Source of the DNA: RGIG3009 sp045596745
GTDB taxonomy: Bacteria > Bacillota > Clostridia > Oscillospirales > Acutalibacteraceae
NCBI GenBank assembly: GCA_045596745.1
Contig: JAZODA010000055.1
Location: 12,939-76,938, forward strand
Direction of reading: 5' to 3'
DNA: 64,000 nucleotides
Shown here: positions 57,948-64,000 of the stretch, piece after piece
How positions within the stretch are numbered: position 1 is the first letter of the stretch
Layout: every line of letters starts with the position of its first letter
Translations under genes and position numbers: made by a program
Notes under the pieces: model-generated
Databases searched by the model: none
What the model was told of the DNA's origin: nothing
Seen by the model: the letters and a program-made list of their open reading frames with translations, nothing else

Positions 57948-60416
57948 TTAGAGTTTGGTAAGTTTTGCGAAGGTTGCCATAATCTTTTTGGTGCCTACTT
58001 GATCGAAGTGGATGGTCAGCAGCAGGTCGTTACCCATCGGCTGTACCTTTTCAATCAGACCGTTACCAAAGGTCTTGTGGCTGACCATATCGCCTGCCTT
58101 CCAGTTGCCGGCTGCTGCGGATGCGGCAGAGGGCTTGGAAGCGGAAATACCGTCGCCGCGCGCCTCGTCGCCGGTGCGTGCGCGGTAACTGGAAATCGGC
58201 ACGCTCGGCGCGGTCTTTTCACTCGTAAAGCTGCGGTGGAAGCCACCCTCGCTCTGCGGTTGCGTGCTACGGGAGTAGCCACTGCTGTAGGAGCTGCCGA
58301 AACTGCCGTAAGAGGAGGATTGCTCGTGAACGTCCAGCAGTGACGAAGGGATTTCCTGCAGGAAACGGGAGGGACGGTTACGGGTGGTTGCGCCATACAG
58401 CATACGGCTGCGTGCGCAGGTGATGTACAGTTCTTTTTTGGCACGGGTCAGTGCTACGTAGCACAAACGACGGTCTTCCTCCAACTCTTCGGGGCGGAAC
58501 ATCGTTTGCATACCGGGGAAGACACCGTCCTCGAAGCCCGGCAGAAACACTAGCGGAAACTCCAGACCCTTGGCGGCGTGCATCGTCATCAGCACCAGTG
58601 CATCCGCATCGGCATCGTAGTTGTCGACGTCGGTCATCAGTGCGTTTTCTTCCAGGAAGCCGGAAAGCTGCGGGAAATCTTCTTCGCTGTTTTCTTCGTA
58701 ATTGCGGATGGAGGATGCCAATTCGTTCAGGTTGTTGACGCGTTCCTCTTCCGGAGCACCTGCAAGCTGCCACATCGCGAGGTAGCCTGTTTTCTCCAGC
58801 ATTTCATTATACAGCATATGCAACGAAATGCTACCGTCCTGCGCTTTTTCTCGCAGTTCGTCCATCATACGGATAAAGGGGAGAATGTGCGAGGCGGCGC
58901 GGCTAAGCGCGGCGTATTCGTCGGCGTGGGAGAGAATCTCATACAGCGAGACGCCCTGTTCATCCGCCAAAGCGGCCGCTTTATCCAGCGTGGTATCGCC
59001 GATGCCGCGCTTCGGTTCATTGATGATACGGCGCAGGCTGACACTGTCATCGGGGTTGTTGATGATACGGAGGTACGCAGTGGCATCGCGTACTTCTTTG
59101 GTGTCGTTGAAGCGATGTCCGCCGAGGATACGGTAGGGAATACCGCTTTTAACCAGCGAACGTTCAATGGCGTTGGATTGCGCGTTGGCGCGGTACAGCA
59201 CCGCCATATCACGGTACTTGGCACCGTCTGCCACCTTATCCAGCACCGTGCGGGCAATGAAGCGACCTTCCTCGTCTTCGTTGTCCAGCGTATGGAGCCG
59301 GAGCAGGTCACCCTTGCCGTTTTCGGTCCACAGAGTTTTCGATTTGCGATTGCGGTTCTTGGCAATTACGGCGTTGGCGGCATCCAGAATGTTTTGCGTG
59401 GAGCGGTAGTTTTGCTCCAGACGGACGACCGTACAAGGAGAAAACTGCTCTTCAAAGCTCAAAATGTTCTCGATGGTCGCACCGCGGAATTTGTAGATAC
59501 TTTGGTCATCGTCGCCCACAACGCACAGGTTGCGACTCTTTTCCGCCAGCAGACTGACTAAGCGGTACTGGGCGTGGTTGGTATCCTGGTACTCGTCAAT
59601 CATCAGATAGCGAAAACGGTTCTGGTACTTTTGCAGTACCGACGGCTCGGTCTCGAACAACTCGACCGTCTTGGTGAGCAGGTCGTCAAAGTCCATCGCG
59701 TCCGCTTCCTGCAGGCGCTTTTGGTACAGACGATAGCAATCTGCCACCTTCTTCAGACGGAAATCACTACCTGCTTGCATGGTGAACTCGTCGGGCGAGA
59801 GGAGGCTGTCTTTTGCGCGGCTGATTTCGCCGAGCACCGCTTTGTGACCCAGCACGCGTTCTTCAATGCCGAGCGACTTCATACACTCTTTCATAAGACG
59901 ACGGCTGTCATCGGTGTCGTAGATGGTAAAGTGGGAGGAATACCCCAAAGCGCCGCCATCCTGGCGCAATACGCGCGCACAGAACGAGTGAAACGTACCT
60001 GCCATTACCTGACGGCCATCTTCGCCCAACATCGCTTCCAGACGGTCTTTCAGCTCGCCTGCAGCCTTGTTGGTAAAGGTGATCGCCAGAATACGCCACG
60101 CCGGGCAGGGGTCAACCGCACACAGCGCGTCCAGACCGCCGTCGATCGGCTGCTCGCCATCGGCATAACGGCGCAACGATTCCACCGCACTGTCCGACAA
60201 GAACGGCGGCAACTCGGTGCTATGATAGGCGTTTCCAAAGCGAACGAGGTTGGCAATGCGGTTGACCAGCACGGTGGTTTTACCGCTGCCTGCACCCGCC
60301 AGAATCAACACCGGTCCTTCGGTCTGAAACACTGCACTGCGCTGCGGTGCGTTCATACGAGAGAAGACACGCTCCATCGCACGGCGGCGCAGTGAGAGGT
60401 AGAGTTGAGTATCCAT
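57948..60416 (-). CDS. pcrA: ATP-dependent DNA helicase PcrA/UvrD family
   Basis: Superfamily 1A 3'-5' helicase of 822 residues. Motifs in order: Q motif MNAPQRSAV, Walker A AGAGSGKTTVLVNRI, Ia ITFTNKAAGELKDR, II YLMIDEYQDTNHAQ, III VVGDDDQSIYKFRGA, IV LEQNYRSTQ, V LMTMHAAKGLEF, VI CYVALTRAKKEL. The C-terminal tail has the small Tudor-like end (GDMVSHKTFGNGLIEKV) that binds RNA polymerase in PcrA. GGAGG precedes the ATG. Functions in repair and removal of transcription-replication conflicts. Confidence 0.95.
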   Translation of the reverse strand: MDTQLYLSLRRRAMERVFSRMNAPQRSAVFQTEGPVLILAGAGSGKTTVLVNRIANLVRFGNAYHSTELPPFLSDSAVESLRRYADGEQPIDGGLDALCAVDPCPAWRILAITFTNKAAGELKDRLEAMLGEDGRQVMAGTFHSFCARVLRQDGGALGYSSHFTIYDTDDSRRLMKECMKSLGIEERVLGHKAVLGEISRAKDSLLSPDEFTMQAGSDFRLKKVADCYRLYQKRLQEADAMDFDDLLTKTVELFETEPSVLQKYQNRFRYLMIDEYQDTNHAQYRLVSLLAEKSRNLCVVGDDDQSIYKFRGATIENILSFEEQFSPCTVVRLEQNYRSTQNILDAANAVIAKNRNRKSKTLWTENGKGDLLRLHTLDNEDEEGRFIARTVLDKVADGAKYRDMAVLYRANAQSNAIERSLVKSGIPYRILGGHRFNDTKEVRDATAYLRIINNPDDSVSLRRIINEPKRGIGDTTLDKAAALADEQGVSLYEILSHADEYAALSRAASHILPFIRMMDELREKAQDGSISLHMLYNEMLEKTGYLAMWQLAGAPEEERVNNLNELASSIRNYEENSEEDFPQLSGFLEENALMTDVDNYDADADALVLMTMHAAKGLEFPLVFLPGFEDGVFPGMQTMFRPEELEEDRRLCYVALTRAKKELYITCARSRMLYGATTRNRPSRFLQEIPSSLLDVHEQSSSYGSFGSSYSSGYSRSTQPQSEGGFHRSFTSEKTAPSVPISSYRARTGDEARGDGISASKPSAASAAAGNWKAGDMVSHKTFGNGLIEKVQPMGNDLLLTIHFDQVGTKKIMATFAKLTKL

Positions 60417-60430
60417 AAAGGTTTTCCTCC

Positions 60431-60460
60431 AAAAAGGGCGTGGAATATATCCACGCCCTC
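60431..60460 (-). terminator. oadB terminator abutting the pcrA ribosome-binding site
   Basis: Minus strand: AGGGCGTGGA / TCCACGCCCT, 10-bp stem, then TTTTT, immediately followed by GGAGG of pcrA. No room remains for a separate promoter, so pcrA probably depends on read-through. Confidence 0.8.
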
Positions 60461-60478
60461 ATCAAAACAAGTGAACGA

Positions 60479-61897
60479 TTAGCCGAACAGTGTCAGCAGA
60501 ACACCGGCAGCAACCGCAGAACCAATAACGCCGGCCACGTTGGGGCCCATCGCGTGCATCAGCAGGAAGTTGCTGGGGTTCTCGCGCTGGCCTTCTTTTT
60601 GAGCCACACGTGCAGCCATCGGAACAGCGGAAACACCGGCCGAACCAATCAGCGGGTTAACCTTACCGCCGCTGAAGACATACATCACCTTGCCGAGCAG
60701 AATGCCGCCGGCGGTACCCATCGAGAAAGCGATGAGACCCAAGCAGATGATGAGCAGCGTCTTGGGCTGCAGGAAGGTGTTGGCATTGGCGGTTGCACCG
60801 ACCGTAACACCCAGCATAATGGTGATGATGTTCATCAGTTCGTTCTGGGCGGTCTTGGTGATACGCTCGACCACGCCGCTTTCGCGGAACAGGTTACCGA
60901 GCATCAGCATACCAATCAGCGGAGCAGCGCTGGGCAGCAGCAGCACGCAAACGGCCGTAACGAAGATGGGGAAGAGAATCTTCTCGGTCTTGGAAACGGT
61001 GCGCAGCTGGGTCATAACCACAGAACGCTCTTTCTTGGTGGTCAGCGCGCGCATAATCGGGGGCTGGATGATCGGCACCAGCGCCATATACGAATACGCC
61101 GCAACCGCGATAGCACCCAACAGATGGGGAGCCAGTTTCGAGGTCAGATAGATAGCGGTAGGTCCGTCCGCACCGCCGATAATGGCGATGGAAGCGGCTT
61201 CCTGGTTAGTAAAGGCGATGCCCAAATCCTCGGCAAACGGCAACATACCAAACAGGCTGGCGCCGAAGAAGGTGGCGAAAATACCGAGCTGCGCGGCAGC
61301 GCCCAGCAGGAAGCTCTTGGGGTTGGAGAGCAGCGGACCAAAGTCGGTCATACAACCGATGCCAAGGAAAATCAGCGGCGGGTAGATACCGAACTTAACG
61401 CCCTGATACAGATACCAGAACAGACCGCCCTGCTCGAAATGCTGCCACTGCGGAATGACGTAGTGGCGCTCGCCGTTGGCGTTTTCCACGATTTTGTAGT
61501 AGTTGTCGCCGGACTTGTAAACTTCGGTCTCAACACCGGCAACATCCATCGTAACGATGTTTTTATCGTTTTCGTCCAACTCGATTTCGGTAATCGAAAC
61601 GGGATAGACTTGTTCGTATGTGCCTTCAATATACGCGATTTGCTCTTCCTGCGTAAAGGGAACCAGCGAGTTCTGCTGGGGGTCCATCACGCCGCCGAGC
61701 GGCAGGTTAACAAGCAACATACCGAAAGCAATGGGGAGCAGCAGAAGCGGCTCATACTGCTTTTTGATAGCCAAGAACAGCAGCACACAGGCGATGCCGA
61801 TCATAATCAGGTTCTTCCAGCCGCCGTTTTCGAAGTTCAGCAAGCGGGCGAAACCGGACTCGTTCCAAATCTGAACAATAGCGTCCCACAGACTCAT
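60479..61897 (-). CDS. oadB: Sodium-ion-translocating decarboxylase beta subunit (OadB/GcdB/MmdB)
   Basis: Membrane subunit that decarboxylates carboxybiotin and pumps Na+ out; 472 residues with about ten membrane segments. IGCMTDFGPLLSNPKSFLLG contains the conserved Asp of the Na+ site, and GGADGPTAIYLTSKLAP and GNLFRESGVVERI are also diagnostic. Residues about 85-160 form an extracytoplasmic insert (GTYEQVYPVSITEIELDEND and on). AGGAGG precedes the ATG. It works with the biotin and carboxyltransferase subunits encoded near 25.7-28.9 kb. Confidence 0.94.
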   Translation of the reverse strand: MSLWDAIVQIWNESGFARLLNFENGGWKNLIMIGIACVLLFLAIKKQYEPLLLLPIAFGMLLVNLPLGGVMDPQQNSLVPFTQEEQIAYIEGTYEQVYPVSITEIELDENDKNIVTMDVAGVETEVYKSGDNYYKIVENANGERHYVIPQWQHFEQGGLFWYLYQGVKFGIYPPLIFLGIGCMTDFGPLLSNPKSFLLGAAAQLGIFATFFGASLFGMLPFAEDLGIAFTNQEAASIAIIGGADGPTAIYLTSKLAPHLLGAIAVAAYSYMALVPIIQPPIMRALTTKKERSVVMTQLRTVSKTEKILFPIFVTAVCVLLLPSAAPLIGMLMLGNLFRESGVVERITKTAQNELMNIITIMLGVTVGATANANTFLQPKTLLIICLGLIAFSMGTAGGILLGKVMYVFSGGKVNPLIGSAGVSAVPMAARVAQKEGQRENPSNFLLMHAMGPNVAGVIGSAVAAGVLLTLFG

Positions 61898-61915
61898 AGT
61901 TACGACGTCCTCCTT

Positions 61916-62314
61916 TTAAAACGGTTGGGTGTTATCAGCGATACCGGCAGCCGCCCAAATCGGACGCGTACCCTGCGAACGAGCGGGGCTGATGCGGCGA
62001 ACCACATAGCGAGCCGTGCCATCGGACATAGCGGCGATGGCGGCAGCGATAACCGCAACGACCTCATCCGAAATGCCGTCATCCACAACAGGAGCGGGGG
62101 CGGCGGGAGCAGTCGCCTTTTTGGGGGCTTTGGGAGCGGGTGCGGGTTTCGGCGTTGCGGCCTTCTTGGAACCGCCGCCGGCAACCACACCGAACAGCCA
62201 GAAAATAAACGTCAGAACCAGCAGAACGCCGAACACGACGACAACGCCGATAAGAACCGTCATACCGGCATCAGCCAACAGATTTCCCGCCTGTGCCAAC
62301 AATGCAGAAGACAT
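61916..62314 (-). CDS. oadG: Decarboxylase gamma subunit (OadG-like)
   Basis: A 132-residue subunit with one N-terminal membrane helix (VLIGVVVVFGVLLVLTFIFW), an Ala/Pro/Lys linker and a C-terminal part with DDGISDEVVAVIAAAIAAMS. This is the layout of OadG, which holds the complex together. The ATG at 62314 follows GAGG. oadB begins 18 bases downstream. The tail end (RRISPARSQGTRPIWAAAGI) matches the C-terminal end seen in many fused or separate OadG proteins. Confidence 0.85.
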   Translation of the reverse strand: MSSALLAQAGNLLADAGMTVLIGVVVVFGVLLVLTFIFWLFGVVAGGGSKKAATPKPAPAPKAPKKATAPAAPAPVVDDGISDEVVAVIAAAIAAMSDGTARYVVRRISPARSQGTRPIWAAAGIADNTQPF

Positions 62315-62386
62315 AGTGATGACCTCATTTCTTTTTAATGCGAAAACAGAAAACACCATTCTCGCCCATAATAATCAATTAAATAT

Positions 62387-62415
62387 AGTATAACGCAGGT
62401 GCGGAAGTTTTGCAA
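62387..62415 (-). promoter_or_regulatory. Promoter of oadG-oadB
   Basis: Minus strand: -35 TTGCAA (62415-62410), 17-base spacer, -10 TATACT (62392-62387). Confidence 0.6.
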
Positions 62416-62456
62416 TGATTTCTGAAAAAAATTCCCCATATTTTCGGTCAAAAAAA

Positions 62457-62485
62457 TTGAAATTACGGCGCACTTCTGCTATACT
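62457..62485 (+). promoter_or_regulatory. Promoter of the phosphoglycerate mutase gene
   Basis: -35 TTGAAA (62457-62462), 17-base spacer, -10 TATACT (62480-62485); each box 5 of 6. Confidence 0.65.
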
Positions 62486-62507
62486 GTAAAGCAAAGGAGT
62501 AATGGCT

Positions 62508-63725
62508 ATGAAATACGTTGTTTTATTATGTGATGGTATGGCAGATTTGCCTTGCGAAGCATTGCAGGGAAAAACACCTATGGAAGCGGCAAATAAGCCG
62601 TGTATGGACGCGTTGGCGGCTGTTTCCGAACTGGGAATGGCACACACCGTGCCGGAGGGGATGTCGCCCGGCAGCGATGTGGCAAACCTGTCGGTGCTCG
62701 GCTACCGTCCGAAAGAGTGTTATACCGGTCGTTCTCCGTTGGAGGCTGCCAACATTGGCATTGACCTGACGGATGACGATGTGGCTATCCGTTGCAATCT
62801 GGTGACGCTGTCTGATGAAGCAGCGTACGGCGATAAAACGATGGTCGATTACTGTGCCGGTGATATCCACACGGCAGAGGCGGACGAAATCATCCGTACT
62901 GTGCAGGCGGAGCTTGGCGGCGGTGAGTTCGATTTCTATACCGGTACGGCATATCGTCATTGCCTGGTGTGGCACGGCGGCAAAACGGCGATTGGTAAGC
63001 TGACGCCTCCGCACGATATTTCGGGTCAGGTCATCGGCGAGCATCTGCCGACCCATCCCGATGCGCAGCCGTTGCTGGAACTGATGAAGAAGAGCGAAGC
63101 CATCTTGCGTGAGCATCCTGTCAATCAGAAGCGCCGCGCCAAAGGGGAGAACCCCGCCACGTCGATTTGGCTGTGGGGTCACGGCAAGCGTCCGCAGCTG
63201 CAGAACTTTACCGAGCGTTTCGGCGTTAAGGGCGCGATGGTGTCCGCCGTCGATTTGCTGAAGGGTATCGCGCGACTGAGCGGTATGCGTATTTGTGAGG
63301 TGGAGGGTGCTACCGGCTATCTCGATACCAACTTTGTCGGCAAGCGCGAAGCGGCAATCGAGGCGCTTCGTGACGATTGCGATATGGTGTACATCCATCT
63401 GGAAGCCCCCGACGAGTGCGGTCACCGCGGTGAGATTCAGAACAAGGTGAAAGCCATTGAAGAAATCGATCGCCAGGTGCTGGCACCGCTTCTTGAGACG
63501 ATGAAGGAGATTGACGATATCTCGCTTCTGATTATGCCTGACCATCCGACACCGCTTTGCACCAAGACCCATTCTGCCGCTCCTGTCCCGTATCTGCTGT
63601 ACTGCAGCAAGGGTATGGAGTCGGCTTCGGGCGCCGAGCGTTTTACCGAAGCGGCTGCCGCGGCAACGGGCAAAACCGAGCCCGCAGCATCGGAATTGAT
63701 GAGCCGACTGCTCGCAGCGAAATAA
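62508..63725 (+). CDS. Cofactor-independent phosphoglycerate mutase, archaeal ApgM type
   Basis: Alkaline-phosphatase-superfamily enzyme of 405 residues, the ApgM length, not the 510 of GpmI. VVLLCDGMADLP holds the first metal-binding Asp; SPGSDVANLSVLGY has the nucleophile Ser; DTNFVGKREAAIEAL, YIHLEAPDECGHRG and LIMPDHPTPLCTKTHSAAPVP hold further metal ligands. It interconverts 3- and 2-phosphoglycerate; some clostridial relatives have been annotated as homoserine kinase-like, so the role is not fully certain. The ATG at 62508 is 8 bases after AAAGGAG, better than the ATG at 62502. Confidence 0.88.
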   Translation: MKYVVLLCDGMADLPCEALQGKTPMEAANKPCMDALAAVSELGMAHTVPEGMSPGSDVANLSVLGYRPKECYTGRSPLEAANIGIDLTDDDVAIRCNLVTLSDEAAYGDKTMVDYCAGDIHTAEADEIIRTVQAELGGGEFDFYTGTAYRHCLVWHGGKTAIGKLTPPHDISGQVIGEHLPTHPDAQPLLELMKKSEAILREHPVNQKRRAKGENPATSIWLWGHGKRPQLQNFTERFGVKGAMVSAVDLLKGIARLSGMRICEVEGATGYLDTNFVGKREAAIEALRDDCDMVYIHLEAPDECGHRGEIQNKVKAIEEIDRQVLAPLLETMKEIDDISLLIMPDHPTPLCTKTHSAAPVPYLLYCSKGMESASGAERFTEAAAAATGKTEPAASELMSRLLAAK

Positions 63726-63728
63726 GCA

Positions 63729-63761
63729 AACGAGGTGCGTGTGATACGCACCTCGTTTTTT
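63729..63761 (+). terminator. Rho-independent terminator of the phosphoglycerate mutase gene
   Basis: ACGAGGTGCGT / ACGCACCTCGT with GTGAT loop, then TTTTTTG. Confidence 0.92.
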
Positions 63762-63770
63762 GTTTGGCAT

Positions 63771-63812
63771 AAAAGAAACGCCCTCGCGTGGATTCCCACG
63801 CGAGGGCGTTTT
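63771..63812 (-). terminator. Rho-independent terminator of the hydrogenase gene
   Basis: Perfect 15-bp stem (63777-63791 with 63796-63810), 4-base loop, followed on the minus strand by TTTCTTTT. Confidence 0.9.
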
Positions 63813-63821
63813 GCTTCACGA

Positions 63822-64000
63822 TTAGTTGAACTTCTTGCGAGCAACGTAGGTGGTGTGCAGGCAATGATGTGCCTTGTGACCACCGATGCCATCGTCGAAG
63901 AACTCTTCGTACAGCTTCTTGATAACCGGGGACTCGTGCGACTTGCGCAGAGCCATACCGGCATCCTGATCGTACAGAGCCTTTGCACGCAGCGCCTTCA
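63822..64000 (-). CDS. [FeFe] hydrogenase, C-terminal end (gene continues beyond window)
   Basis: Only the last 58 residues are present; the gene runs off the right edge. The segment ends ALRKSHESPVIKKLYEEFFD, then GGHKAHHCLHTTYVARKKFN. The patterns K-S-H-x-x-P-x-I-x-x-L-Y and KAHH-x-LHT-x-Y are those of the iron-hydrogenase small-subunit-like domain at the C-terminus of monomeric or NAD(P)-linked (HndD/HydA) hydrogenases. It would dispose of or use reducing equivalents as H2 in fermentation. The catalytic H-cluster domain is outside the window. Confidence 0.82.
   Translation of the reverse strand, partial: KALRAKALYDQDAGMALRKSHESPVIKKLYEEFFDDGIGGHKAHHCLHTTYVARKKFN

Noticed and set aside
1..64000. 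CRISPR arrays, insertion sequences, prophage or toxin-antitoxin modules
   Set aside because: No regularly spaced repeats, transposase or integrase motifs, attachment-site duplications or toxin-antitoxin gene pairs were recognised.

Overview
The window looks like a chromosomal stretch of a spore-forming, anaerobic Firmicute of class Clostridia, most plausibly a gut Oscillospiraceae/Ruminococcaceae-type organism. The reasons are: G+C near 56-57 %, strong Shine-Dalgarno sites of the AGGAGG type, sporulation genes (SpoVM, a SipL-like SPOCS/LysM protein, GerW, a SpoIIIE/FtsK translocase), RemA, a Na+-pumping decarboxylase and the tail of an [FeFe] hydrogenase. Gene order is largely that of the Firmicutes core, with a few accessory loci inserted.

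Layout. 1-2.6 kb: end of dnaG, rpoD, tRNA-Leu. 2.6-8.1 kb: MarR regulator with a heterodimeric ABC exporter, then an M20 amidohydrolase. 8.2-9.6 kb: surface lipoprotein with a Thr-rich linker and a tyrosine-phosphatase-like domain. 9.6-14.8 kb: a sugar locus (AraC regulator divergent from a GPH-family transporter and a GH2 beta-galactosidase-like enzyme). 14.9-17.0 kb: an AraL/AraM-like pair (HAD phosphatase plus glycerol-1-phosphate dehydrogenase). 17.0-20.0 kb (minus strand): PQ-loop-like membrane protein, tRNA-Thr, nicotinate phosphoribosyltransferase, pyrophosphatase, rpmB. 20.2-25.6 kb: M50 protease, scpA, scpB, a DUF2953 protein, gerW, a D,D-carboxypeptidase, rluB and a small GNAT-like protein. 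25.6-28.9 kb: biotin-dependent carboxyltransferase operon. 29.0-43.8 kb: the conserved yicC-remA-gmk-rpoZ-priA-def-fmt-yugP-rsmB-rlmN-prpC-prkC-rsgA run, followed by two micro-genes (one is SpoVM) and a SipL-like gene. 43.9-47.9 kb: M3 oligopeptidase and a solitary solute-binding lipoprotein. 48-49.4 kb: an AT-richer membrane gene on the minus strand, a structured small-RNA candidate and a long structured leader. 49.4-57.0 kb: rny, ymdB, a TepA-type ClpP relative, spoIIIE/ftsK, a ComEC-like metallohydrolase, a micro-gene and tcdA. 57-62.3 kb (minus strand): Cys-rich protein, pcrA, oadB, oadG. 62.5-64 kb: an ApgM-type phosphoglycerate mutase and the C-terminal end of an [FeFe] hydrogenase.

How it fits together. 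The 25.7-28.9 kb genes (carboxyltransferase, separate biotin carrier, OadA-type carboxyltransferase) and the 60.5-62.3 kb genes (OadB, OadG) together supply all parts of a biotin-dependent decarboxylase sodium pump, split over two loci. The PrpC/PrkC pair, RsgA, SpoVM, the SipL-like protein and SpoIIIE tie growth and translation control to sporulation. Most of the window is ordinary core genome. I found no phage, insertion sequence, CRISPR array or defence island. The parts most worth a second look are regulatory: a 165-nt structured RNA candidate with a nested fold (48957-49121), a branched leader ahead of RNase Y, a 20-bp-armed hairpin that hides the ribosome-binding site of the Cys-rich gene, a palindrome covering the carboxylase promoter, and alternative hairpins ahead of rpmB. 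All gene assignments come from reading the translated proteins and motifs; no database search was run.
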